In this document: positions 1 to 6,386 of the stretch, in pieces
Position numbering within the stretch: the first letter of the stretch is position 1
Layout of the letters: the number at the start of each line of letters is the position of its first letter
From: Deltaproteobacteria bacterium
GTDB taxonomy: Bacteria > Desulfobacterota > Deferrimicrobia > Deferrimicrobiales > Deferrimicrobiaceae
Reading direction: 5' to 3'
Length of the DNA: 33,496 nucleotides
Assembly (NCBI GenBank): GCA_030668225.1
Contig: DAOUUI010000008.1
Location: 1-33,496, forward strand
The notes under the pieces: model-generated
The model's input: the letters and a program-made list of their open reading frames with translations, nothing else
Database searches by the model: none
Told to the model about the DNA's origin: nothing
Translations under genes and position numbers: made by a program

Positions 1-312
1 ACCACTGGCACGTTCATTTCCTGGATATACGAGGCGATTGCAAACCTATCCGCATCCCTGTCCGACCCGAAATATTGGGGCGTAATCTTTGCGGTTTTTA
101 TCTTGATAATACTGTACTCGATCGTTTCATCCATCAAACGTCTAAGCAAACGTCTCGCGTCTGCCTCCTCGGAGTTGTCGGCAATCAGGGCAACCCTCAG
201 GAGGATAGATTTGTCCCTCGGAAAATTCGATGCGAATCGCTCCCCGGACGATAAGGAGGTAAAAGAAATCCGGGACCTCCTTTTTCGGGTAGACGATGAC
301 CAGCCGCAATAG
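1..312 (+). CDS. Small membrane protein, 5' truncated by window edge
   Basis: The reading frame is open from the first base, so the true start lies outside the window. The visible part is 103 residues. One strongly hydrophobic segment (about residues 25-45, around YWGVIFAVFILIILYSIVSS) is followed by a basic, Ser-rich stretch (KRLSKRLASASSELS) and a polar, charged C-terminus (SPDDKEVKEIRDLLFRVDDD). This suggests one transmembrane helix followed by a cytoplasmic, probably helical tail. The domain family is not recognised and no function is proposed. Codon use is less GC-biased than in the housekeeping genes to the right, which fits an accessory region. Confidence 0.5.
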   Translation, partial: TTGTFISWIYEAIANLSASLSDPKYWGVIFAVFILIILYSIVSSIKRLSKRLASASSELSAIRATLRRIDLSLGKFDANRSPDDKEVKEIRDLLFRVDDDQPQ

Positions 313-385
313 GGTCGGACCGGCTTGCATTTCGGGTTGGAGATGATATGTCCAAACAAATCACGTGAGAGGGGGTAGACCGCCG

Positions 386-595
386 ATGGCGCTGCCGTTA
401 AACACCTTTGCTCCGGAACTCAGGGATCTCGAGAAATCCACGCTCAACCAGTTGCATGCCGCCATTCACCAGAAAGAGATGAGGAATTCGGACAGGCTGC
501 TGATTTCTTCCCACCTCATTGACCGGTATATCGAGGAGCGGGCGAAAATCGTCATAACTCTTACGGAGGAAGTGGGGGAACAGAGCCCGGAATGA
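386..595 (+). CDS. Small Spo0E-like protein (tentative)
   Basis: 69 residues. I chose the ATG at 386 over the in-frame GTG at 365 because a purine-rich AGAGGGGG lies about 10 bases before it. The protein is one predicted helical hairpin: a Leu-rich first helix (LEKSTLNQLHAAIHQ), a short turn, and a second helix reading LLISSHLIDRYIEER. The second part resembles the SxxLDxxI signature of Spo0E-type response-regulator aspartyl-phosphate phosphatases, which are short two-helix proteins of about this length. The match is by eye and imperfect, so another small helical protein is possible. A strong hairpin begins five bases after the stop. No partner histidine kinase or response regulator is in the window. 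Confidence 0.45.
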   Translation: MALPLNTFAPELRDLEKSTLNQLHAAIHQKEMRNSDRLLISSHLIDRYIEERAKIVITLTEEVGEQSPE

Positions 596-600
596 CAAGT

Positions 601-625
601 GCTCCCCGTAAACCGTTACGGGAGC
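601..625 (+). terminator. Strong hairpin just after the Spo0E-like gene
   Basis: Arms 601-611 and 616-625 pair over 10 bp with one bulged C, closing a 4-base ACCG loop. It starts five bases after the upstream stop codon. No T-run follows, so if it ends transcription it is not a textbook intrinsic terminator. It may instead protect the mRNA 3' end. Confidence 0.4.
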
Positions 626-650
626 TGTACACAGTCAAAAGTCTCAGAAA

Positions 651-792
651 TTCGTCCGACTTCGCTCCTTGCAGGGCAGGGACGCTAGCCCCTCCGCCCG
701 TGTCTGACCCGGGAACGCCCCCGGTCAGTGCTTCGGAGCTTCGTCGGGACGGCCTTCGCCGTACCGTTGTATCAATTACTTCAACGATACAA
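651..792. other. Highly structured intergenic element (three-way junction plus two hairpins)
   Basis: An outer imperfect stem pairs 653-673 with 729-751: CGTCC/GGGACG, then CTCC/GGAG, then GCA/TGC. It encloses two hairpins. The first pairs 674-681 (GGGCAGGG) with 690-693 and 696-699. The second pairs 704-713 with 720-728 (CTGACC/GGTCAG with an inner GGG/CCC). Two further hairpins follow: ACGGC-CTTC-GCCGT at 749-762, and TTGTATC/GATACAA at 767-773 and 786-792. No coding potential is evident. It could be a REP-type or palindromic repeat, a structured RNA or a bidirectional transcription stop. The strand is undetermined. It does not match 6S RNA, SRP RNA, tmRNA or RNase P RNA by eye. Confidence 0.55.
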
Positions 793-807
793 TCCTGATC
801 ATCGGGG

Positions 808-1011
808 TCATTTTTCTTCCCTGAGGAAGATCTTGATATCCTCGTCTGGCGATTCCGCGAATTTCCGTTTCGCCAATTCCACGAGCCCGCCTCGATTGGA
901 TTTTCTGCGACTGGATTTCCGACGTTCCACCAGTCCTCCAAGCAGGATCCTGGTTTTGCCCTCTACTTTGTATACCGAGAATAGCTGTTCCAATTCGCAG
1001 ATATCCCCCAC
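808..1011 (-). CDS. Possible small basic hypothetical protein
   Basis: 67 residues on the minus strand. The composition looks protein-like: a hydrophobic/charged start (GDICELEQLFSVYKVEG), a basic middle (ERRKSSRRKSNRGG) and an acidic C-terminus (SPDEDIKIFLREEK). The frame stays open for 23 codons upstream, back to a TAA, but the only canonical start is GTG at 1011. A GGAGG is present 14 bases before it, which is long for a Shine-Dalgarno spacing. The upstream codons also read like protein (INFAALLHRLTEACGK), so a longer product from a non-canonical start, or a 5'-damaged gene, is possible. The family is not recognised. Confidence 0.35.
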   Translation of the reverse strand: MGDICELEQLFSVYKVEGKTRILLGGLVERRKSSRRKSNRGGLVELAKRKFAESPDEDIKIFLREEK

Positions 1012-1057
1012 TCTTTTTCCACAAGCCTCCGTAAGCCTGTGGAGTAAAGCAGCAAAA

Positions 1058-1087
1058 TTGATGCCCTTCGTAAATTTACTTTATAAT
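1058..1087 (+). promoter_or_regulatory. Candidate sigma70 promoter with no evident gene
   Basis: TTGATG (1058-1063), an 18-base spacer and a perfect TATAAT (1082-1087). Transcription would start near 1094 and run antisense to the 3' part of the minus-strand gene that ends at 1327. No coding frame follows; the next ATG and GTG codons are closed by stops within a few codons. It may be chance in an AT-rich stretch or may drive a non-coding RNA. Confidence 0.25.
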
Positions 1088-1326
1088 CAGGTGTTTATGA
1101 ATAATTGACCATGGCATAAGGAAAACAGTTACATATAATATCCATTTAATTTCAACAGGGTGACATAAGGATCCGCACGAATTACTTCAGGCCCGTAAGG
1201 ATAAAAAGGAAATTTTTCCAATGGGGGTATGAAGAATCAATAATTTCGGCATGCGGGGGCTTCAGTGCCCCAAGTCGCTCTGGCTGGACCGCAGGCAGCT
1301 GGAAACGACGGATGCAGATTACCCCG
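1088..1326. other. Gene-free AT-rich stretch
   Basis: No supportable gene is seen here. It holds a second isolated TATAAT (1134-1139) without a properly spaced -35. On the minus strand there is a small GGAAA/TTTCC hairpin (1208-1219) followed by five T (1207 to 1203), which could be a weak terminator for the gene ending at 1327. A GGGGC/GCCCC hairpin lies at 1256-1271. Confidence 0.4.
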
Positions 1327-1713
1327 TTATCGCTCCAGGATGGCCTGCCGAATATGCAAAGGAAAAGGGAGGGGAAATATCCACCCTTTGATCGTGGGTT
1401 TCGCCGATTGTAATTTCCATCGCAATCCAAGCGCGATTAAGGGGATCAGAAGGAGGATCAAAGTCCCTATTGAGCTATACCCGGAGTAATCGTTTGATCC
1501 CAGCGAACAGCCTCCCCCACTTGCACCTCCACCGCCTCCGGCGCCATTCACGGTGACCGTCACGTTATCGCTGGCCACGCCCCCCCCATCGTTCGCAGTG
1601 AGACGCAGGACATAGGTCCCCGTCCCGGAAAAGCTCGCCGTCGTATCCACCGCGTTAGGATCGGCAAAGGTCACCGTCCCCGGGCCGCTGACCAGGCTCC
1701 AGGTAGTGGTCAC
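1327..1713 (-). pseudogene. Detached PKD-like domain remnant with C-terminal membrane anchor/sorting tail
   Basis: This is the probable original C-terminus of the metallophosphoesterase at 1710-2717, now in another frame. It encodes the second half of a PKD/Ig-like beta-sandwich (TTTWSLVSGPGTVTFADP, then TYVLRLTANDGG and VTVTVNG). A Gly-rich linker with one Cys (GGGGGASGGGCSLGSN) follows, then a hydrophobic helix (IGTLILLLIPLIALGL) and basic residues (RWK). That layout (small residues with Cys, helix, basic end) is typical of tripartite surface-sorting tails. The usual first 40 or so residues of the PKD domain are missing. The only start is a GTG overlapping the upstream TGA, so coupled re-initiation is possible, but a secreted anchor without a signal peptide would not be exported. 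Hence I call it a remnant. Confidence 0.6.
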
Positions 1714-2717
1714 TGCGGCGGCGGCTGGTTCGCTCCTCCATTGCCCACGCCGACGGTGCTCTGGACGAAGAACTCGTCCGGGACGTTCCCGTCGATGTTC
1801 TTGAAGTAGAAGTGCGCGAGGCGGGGATTCCCCTGGTAGTTGAAGACACCGAACAAGGCGCCGTAGTTCGCACCCTGATTAGAGGTGTAGATGCTCGCCC
1901 ACCAGTCCCCGCTCAACAACTGTGCGCGGATGCTCAATCCGCCGAGCCCGGAGACAAAGGCGAAACTCCGACCCTCATCTGCCGGTGTGTTCGGGTCATC
2001 AGAAGCGAGGACGAGAGTGTTATTAGTGCTCGACACCGTCTGGCTCTCGAAACTGTTTAAGAGGTGTGTCCGGGAGTAGGAGTGCTCGTGGCCGGTCGCG
2101 ATGATCGCCCCCCCTCTCCTCGACTCCTCGTAGACACCCCAGCCCGTCTCGTCGCCCTTCCCCCCGACCTGCATCGAACGCATGTTCTTGTGCCAGCTGC
2201 TGATCCGCCAGATCGAGTTGTCCGTCGCGAGCTGGTCCCGGATGTAGAGGTCGTGGTTCGAGCCAAAGGTCCCCGGAGCCGTCAGCACGATGAAGATGCC
2301 CTCGTAGTAAAACGAGGACTGGGCACCCAGGTCCCCATTCCAGGGGATTCCCAGCCGGGTCATCCGGGCTGCGAGGAACTCCTGGTAACCGCCCGATCCA
2401 TAGAAGCGTGCCGCATCATGATTCCCGGGGGAGGAAAAATATGGGAAGTCGGGGCCGAGGATGCTATTGATCTGCCCGTCCCAGCCCGCAGGATTATCGA
2501 CGTAGTCGAAGTCGCCAGCATGGACTACGGCATCTGCCCCCTCACTCTTAATTAGATTGAGGACCGCCTCGGCGTTCGGACCCAGCCCCTGGTCGCCGAT
2601 GAAAGCGATCGTGAAGTTGACCGGCGGTATGTCGCCCTGCGACAAAACCGGTGACGGGAGCGCGATTGCGACACAGAGCGAGAAGACCGCGGCCAGCGCA
2701 CGCCTCAATGTACCCAT
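1710..2717 (-). CDS. Secreted calcineurin-like metallophosphoesterase
   Basis: 335 residues from the ATG at 2717. An in-frame TTG at 2708 is better spaced (9 bases) from GGGGAG and may be the real start. A signal peptide is clear: basic LRRALAA, then FSLCVAIALPSPVLS. The dinuclear-metal phosphoesterase motifs occur in order: FIGDQG, HAGDFDYVDN, PGNHD, a His in SSWHKNM, and GHEHSYSR. The fold resembles purple-acid-phosphatase-like exported enzymes; the substrate is unknown. The frame ends at NQPPPQ, just where a PKD domain should begin, and the rest of that domain plus an anchor lies in the adjoining frame (1327-1713). The enzyme may therefore now be released rather than anchored. It lies directly downstream of tRNA-Leu on the same strand. 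Confidence 0.8.
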   Translation of the reverse strand: MGTLRRALAAVFSLCVAIALPSPVLSQGDIPPVNFTIAFIGDQGLGPNAEAVLNLIKSEGADAVVHAGDFDYVDNPAGWDGQINSILGPDFPYFSSPGNHDAARFYGSGGYQEFLAARMTRLGIPWNGDLGAQSSFYYEGIFIVLTAPGTFGSNHDLYIRDQLATDNSIWRISSWHKNMRSMQVGGKGDETGWGVYEESRRGGAIIATGHEHSYSRTHLLNSFESQTVSSTNNTLVLASDDPNTPADEGRSFAFVSGLGGLSIRAQLLSGDWWASIYTSNQGANYGALFGVFNYQGNPRLAHFYFKNIDGNVPDEFFVQSTVGVGNGGANQPPPQ

Positions 2718-2816
2718 CTCCCCACGCGGGGGCGCGTCCCGGGCTCCGCGTGATATGCCAAAGCTCGTGGAGTCCCGATACCCGCGCCTTCCGCTTCCGT
2801 AAGTATTCCATTGTAA

Positions 2817-2904
2817 TGGTGCCCGGGGCGGGGATCGAACCCGCACGGCCTATTCGGCCACGGGATTTTAAGTCCCGTGCGTCTGCCAGCTCCGCCACCC
2901 GGGC
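2817..2904 (-). tRNA. tRNA-Leu (anticodon UAA)
   Basis: Read on the minus strand, this is an 88-base class II tRNA. The acceptor stem GCCCGGG pairs with CCCGGGC, followed by discriminator A and an encoded CCA. The anticodon stem CGGGA/TCCCG encloses loop CTTAAAA, giving anticodon TAA. An extra arm (GGCCGAATAGGCC-like) and a T-arm with GTTCGATC are present. Confidence 0.95.
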
Positions 2905-2914
2905 ACTCCCCAGA

Positions 2915-2942
2915 AAGATACCATAAAAACGGATCTGTTCGA
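2915..2942 (-). promoter_or_regulatory. Possible promoter of tRNA-Leu
   Basis: On the minus strand TCGAAC (2942-2937), a 16-base spacer and TATCTT (2920-2915) lie about 10 bases before the tRNA 5' end. Matches to consensus are only moderate (3/6 and 4/6). Confidence 0.3.
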
Positions 2943-3097
2943 CGTGTCGTCAGGGGGGGCTGCCATTTTCGCGGGGTGACGTGGCAGTGGAGATTAGTGA
3001 AAGAAAGGGCTCAAGTGTTTCCACCCAAGCCCCTGATTCTCTTGGAGATGGTGAGGCCCATTGTTTCCCGAGCTTAAATCCCGGGCCCGGGTGCGGC

Positions 3098-3580
3098 TCA
3101 CTTCTCCTTCGACTTGTCCCCTGCCTTTTCCCCGGCCAGTGCATCTATTGCGGCCTTGACGCAGACTCCGTCCTGCTCGGGTCGTGCGCCGCTCACGCCG
3201 ACCGCGCCGACGATCCGGCCGTCCTCGATCAGCGGGACCCCACCATCGATCGGCAGGGCGCCGGGCAGCCCGAGGTTTTGCAGGCGACCTGCCTCGATGC
3301 CTTCCTCGAACAGCTTGGTCGAACGCTTGAAGGCCACGGCTGTGCGCGCTTTCCCGATCGCGATGTCGGAGCTGGCGGTCTGGGTGCCGTCCATTCGCTC
3401 GAAGTACACAAGCACGCCGCCCGGATCGACGACCGCAACGGCCACGGTCCAACCGTTCTTCTTCCCCTCGGCGATAGCCCCAGCGGTGGCCTTGCGCGCC
3501 GTCTCGATGGAAACGGGGGCCCCGTAAGGGTTCGTAAGCCGCTGCGTGAAGAGGGGATCGCCCGGGTCCGTTGTTGTCAA
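3098..3580 (-). CDS. GlcG/HbpS (DUF336) family protein, odd 5' end
   Basis: About 161 residues from a TTG at 3580, preceded by GGGG. An in-frame ATG at 3655 would add 25 residues, but it overlaps the CCA end of tRNA-Cys and its first codons contain that tRNA's likely terminator. The core is a clear GlcG/HbpS-type domain: an N-terminal helix (SIETARKATAGAIAEGKK), VAVAVVDPGGVLVYFERMDG, then a helix with KARTAVAFKRSTK, DGGVPL and GAVGVSGARPEQDG, and a Lys-rich end. Family members bind heme or cobalamin-like ligands or act as extracellular redox sensors. Many have a signal peptide, and none is visible here. The N-terminus may therefore have been lost or replaced. It sits alone between two tRNA genes. 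Confidence 0.7.
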   Translation of the reverse strand: MTTTDPGDPLFTQRLTNPYGAPVSIETARKATAGAIAEGKKNGWTVAVAVVDPGGVLVYFERMDGTQTASSDIAIGKARTAVAFKRSTKLFEEGIEAGRLQNLGLPGALPIDGGVPLIEDGRIVGAVGVSGARPEQDGVCVKAAIDALAGEKAGDKSKEK

Positions 3581-3614
3581 TGCGTCTGACCCCGCTTGAA
3601 TCCCGACCGGACAG

Positions 3615-3643
3615 AAAAAAAGCCCACAGATTTTCTCCAGGCT
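3615..3643 (-). terminator. Weak intrinsic terminator after tRNA-Cys
   Basis: On the minus strand AGCC (3643-3640) pairs with GGCT (3624-3621), extended by wobble pairs, and runs directly into seven T (3621-3615). It lies 12 bases beyond the tRNA 3' end, inside the 5' extension of the DUF336 reading frame. Confidence 0.45.
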
Positions 3644-3654
3644 CTTGATTTTCA

Positions 3655-3729
3655 TGGAGGCGGCACCCGGATTCGAACCGGGGGATAAAGGATTTGCAGT
3701 CCTCTGCCTTACCACTTGGCTATGCCGCC
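3655..3729 (-). tRNA. tRNA-Cys (anticodon GCA)
   Basis: 75 bases on the minus strand. Acceptor GGCGGCA pairs with TGCCGCC, discriminator T (typical of tRNA-Cys), then an encoded CCA. The anticodon loop CTGCAAA gives GCA. The D-arm (TAGCCAAGTGGTAAGGCA) and T-arm (CCGGTTCGAATCCGG) are standard. Confidence 0.95.
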
Positions 3730-3737
3730 GTAAACGT

Positions 3738-3767
3738 ATTCTCGGCCGAAGGCCTGCGCACTGTCAA
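3738..3767 (-). promoter_or_regulatory. Promoter of tRNA-Cys
   Basis: Minus strand: a perfect TTGACA (3767-3762), an 18-base spacer, then GAGAAT (3743-3738). The start of transcription would fall about one or two bases before the mature tRNA 5' end at 3729. Confidence 0.55.
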
Positions 3768-3810
3768 GCCTCACGAGTGCCGCACCCAAGCGTTCGGTGT
3801 CCGGGGCGGA

Positions 3811-3838
3811 TTCATTATTTTTGATAAAGTGGTACTAT
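3811..3838 (+). promoter_or_regulatory. Candidate promoter of the epimerase operon
   Basis: An AT-rich island in the divergent gap: TTCATT (3811-3816), 16 bases, TACTAT (3833-3838), with an overlapping alternative TATTAT. Both boxes are imperfect. No other promoter is visible upstream of the TTG at 3887. Confidence 0.35.
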
Positions 3839-3886
3839 TATTTTTTGCTGCGTACGTTCCGCACCTGTTCCAACCCGGAGGTCCCC

Positions 3887-4867
3887 TTGGCGGTCACGAT
3901 CTACATCACAGGTGTCGCCGGTTTCATCGGATCCCATGTGGCGGAGGCCCTCCTTCTCCAGGGCGACCGCGTCGTCGGGCTGGACAACCTGGACCCCTTT
4001 TACGACAGGTCTCTCAAGGAAGGAAATCTTGCGATCCTGTCGGGCTACCCGGGGTTCCATTTCACCGAGGGCGACATCCGGGACGAGGGCGTGCTTCGCC
4101 AGTGGGGAGACGGCTCCCCCGTGGACGCGCTCATCCACCTGGCTGCAAAGGCGGGCGTTCGCCCGTCGGTGGCCGATCCCGCAGGATACGCGGACGTGAA
4201 CGTCTCGGGCACGGCGCGCGTTCTCACCTGGGCCAGGGACCGGGCCATTCCCCGCGTTTTGTTCGCCTCCTCCTCGTCGGTGTACGGAGGAAACACCAAG
4301 GTCCCGTTTTCCGAGGACGACCCCGTTGATCATCCGGTAAGCCCCTACGCCGCGACGAAGAAGGCGGGTGAGCTTTTGTGCCACACGTTCTGCCACCTGT
4401 ACGGGATGAACATCGCGTCGCTGCGCTTCTTCACCGTCTACGGCCCGCGGCAGCGGCCAGAGATGGCGATCCACAAGTTCACCCGTCTTCTCTTCGAGGG
4501 GAAGGATATCGATGTCTACGGGGACGGATCGAGCAGGCGCGACTACACCTACATCGACGACATCGTGAAGGGGGTCCTGGGTGCGCTCTTGGCACCTCCC
4601 GGCCACCGGATCTACAATCTCGGGGAGTCCGCCACGATCTCCCTTTCCGATCTCATCGGCCTGCTGGAACGGGCCACCGGGCGCAAGGCGAACCGCAGGT
4701 TCCTGCCGGTGCAGCCGGGGGATGTGGCTGTGACCTATGCGGACGTCACGCGCGCCCGCGCGGAGATCCGGTACGACCCGAAGGTACCCGTTGCAGAGGG
4801 CGTGGACAGATTCGTGGAATGGTATCGGGGCAACCTGGCCGAATCAAACTTGCGCGGGAAGAAGTGA
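3887..4867 (+). CDS. NAD-dependent epimerase, UDP-glucuronate 4-epimerase type
   Basis: 326 residues from a TTG that follows GGAGG at a 5-base spacing. An ATG 90 bases upstream in the same frame adds an unconserved leader and is rejected. The protein is an extended short-chain dehydrogenase/reductase: Rossmann glycine motif GVAGFIG at residues 9-15, Asp at the end of beta-2 (GLDNLD), catalytic Ser in SSSSVYGG (about 129-131), and YxxxK as YAATK (154-158). The stretch FFTVYGPRQRPEMA (181-194) is typical of UDP-glucuronate or UDP-hexose 4-epimerases. It likely supplies a nucleotide sugar for surface polysaccharide in the cytoplasm. It is first in the + strand run, 67 bases ahead of pgi, which fits sugar-phosphate metabolism. 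The exact substrate is not certain. Confidence 0.85.
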   Translation: MAVTIYITGVAGFIGSHVAEALLLQGDRVVGLDNLDPFYDRSLKEGNLAILSGYPGFHFTEGDIRDEGVLRQWGDGSPVDALIHLAAKAGVRPSVADPAGYADVNVSGTARVLTWARDRAIPRVLFASSSSVYGGNTKVPFSEDDPVDHPVSPYAATKKAGELLCHTFCHLYGMNIASLRFFTVYGPRQRPEMAIHKFTRLLFEGKDIDVYGDGSSRRDYTYIDDIVKGVLGALLAPPGHRIYNLGESATISLSDLIGLLERATGRKANRRFLPVQPGDVAVTYADVTRARAEIRYDPKVPVAEGVDRFVEWYRGNLAESNLRGKK

Positions 4868-4934
4868 ACGCGTAGGAGAGGAAGGACAGGACGGGCGCTC
4901 CGTTCGCCTTGTCCGTTCCGAAAAGGGGGAAGCG

Positions 4935-6383
4935 ATGGCCGACGGGATCAAATTCCGTTTCGATTTTTCTCTCGTGCACGAGGGAAATCTCCGGAACAGG
5001 GAAGGGCTTACCCATCGGCAAATGGGCCAGGCGATCAAGCGCGCCGAACGGGAAGCGAAAAAGCTCGCCTTGCGGCACGCTGCGGGGGAGATCGGCTTTC
5101 CCGGTCTTCCGTTCCGCGAGAAGGAGGCGCGTGCCGTCTCCCGGTACGCCGCGGGAATGCGGAAGCGTTTCACCCATATGCTCGTCCTGGGGATCGGCGG
5201 GTCCGCCCTGGGGACGAAGGCCGTCTTCGAAGGTGTGGGGGGGGAAGGGGCCCGGAAGGGGTTGCGCCTCTCGGTGGCCGACAACGTGGACCCCGATGAG
5301 TTCTTTCCGCTGCTGCGCTCGCACCCGATGAAGACCACCGCGGTCGTGGCCATCAGCAAATCGGGCGGCACCGCGGAAACGAACGCCCAGCTCGCCCTCG
5401 CCATCGAGAGCCTGAAACGGGCCTGCGGAAAGAAGTGGAAGGACCATCTGGTGATGGTCACGGACCCGGAGAAAGGGGTTTTCCGCCGGTTCGCAGACTC
5501 CCTGGGCGTCGCCACGTTTCCCGTCCCGCAAAATGTGGGGGGAAGATTTTCGGTCCTGTCCCCCGTGGGGCTTCTCCCGCTGGCGGCTGCAGGGGTGTCA
5601 ACGGAGAAGCTCCTGTCGGGCGCCCGGTGGATGGAGTCGGTGTTCCGCAGAAGCAAGGGGAGGAAAAACCCGGTCCTGTCCGCCGCCGCCGTCTACTCCC
5701 ACTACCTGGTGGAAAACCCGAAACCCGTGCAGGTCTGGTTCACCTACGGGGAAGGTCTTGCACGCGTGGCGGAATGGTGGCAGCAGCTCTGGGGGGAAAG
5801 CCTGGGGAAACGCAGAGGCAAGGAGCCCCCCGTGGGGCAGACGCCGACCCGGGCGGTCGGGGTGACCGACCAGCACTCGCAGGTGCAGCTCTACCAGGAC
5901 GGCCCCGCCGACAAGATCTTCACCTTCGTGAAGTGGATGGGCGGCAGGGAGAAGGGGAACGTGCCCGCCTCCGGGTTCGCCCCCGGGATGGAGATCCTGG
6001 GGAAAAGGCCCCTGCGCGATCTGTTCGACGCCGAGTTCGAGGCAACGATCGGCGCACTCTGGAAGGCCGGCCGTCCCATCGTCCGGATCGAGGTGGGGAA
6101 GAGGGATGAGGCCCACCTGGGGGCACTCCTCCATTTCTGGGAGTGGGTGACCGCCATCGCCGGGGAGTGCGCAGGCATCGACCCCTTCGACCAGCCCGGC
6201 GTGGAGGAGGGGAAGATCATCACGCGCGCTCTCATGGGGGAAAAAGGGACTGCGAAGCAGCGCGAGGAGTTCCTCCGCGCGAAGAGGAACCGGGTTTCCT
6301 GTGAGATCCGGCTTTCCGGCAGGACGCAAGGAGACAGGAACCCGCGCGGCGGCGCGCGCGGTTCCAGGGAAGGAAAGAGGTAA
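4935..6383 (+). CDS. pgi: Glucose-6-phosphate isomerase
   Basis: 482 residues from the ATG at 4935, with AGGGGGAAG before it. It interconverts glucose-6-phosphate and fructose-6-phosphate in the cytoplasm. The SIS-type phosphosugar site is clear: GIGGSALGTK (about 87-95) and ISKSGGTAETN (about 140-150). PGI signatures follow: QNVGGRFSVLSPVG, catalytic Glu in QLWGESLGK (about 288), His in TDQHSQVQLY (about 314) and Lys in FDQPGVEEGK. The last 30 or so residues are a basic, Gly/Arg-rich tail that looks dispensable. The length fits the shorter bacterial PGI type. The stop lies 3 bases before mutL, so the two are probably co-transcribed. Confidence 0.93.
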   Translation: MADGIKFRFDFSLVHEGNLRNREGLTHRQMGQAIKRAEREAKKLALRHAAGEIGFPGLPFREKEARAVSRYAAGMRKRFTHMLVLGIGGSALGTKAVFEGVGGEGARKGLRLSVADNVDPDEFFPLLRSHPMKTTAVVAISKSGGTAETNAQLALAIESLKRACGKKWKDHLVMVTDPEKGVFRRFADSLGVATFPVPQNVGGRFSVLSPVGLLPLAAAGVSTEKLLSGARWMESVFRRSKGRKNPVLSAAAVYSHYLVENPKPVQVWFTYGEGLARVAEWWQQLWGESLGKRRGKEPPVGQTPTRAVGVTDQHSQVQLYQDGPADKIFTFVKWMGGREKGNVPASGFAPGMEILGKRPLRDLFDAEFEATIGALWKAGRPIVRIEVGKRDEAHLGALLHFWEWVTAIAGECAGIDPFDQPGVEEGKIITRALMGEKGTAKQREEFLRAKRNRVSCEIRLSGRTQGDRNPRGGARGSREGKR

Positions 6384-6386
6384 TCG

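Noticed and set aside
1134-1139. Perfect TATAAT in the intergenic stretch as a promoter
   Set aside because: The nearest -35-like TTGACC is 23 bases away and no gene follows on that strand.
3081-3092. CCCGGGCCCGGG palindrome as an attachment site related to the tRNA-Leu 3' end
   Set aside because: It shares only the short GC core with the tRNA acceptor stem; the T-arm sequence expected in a duplicated att site is absent.
3797-3886. 30-residue N-terminal extension of the epimerase from ATG 3797
   Set aside because: It crosses the promoter-like AT island, has no Shine-Dalgarno and is not part of the Rossmann fold; TTG 3887 has GGAGG at proper spacing.
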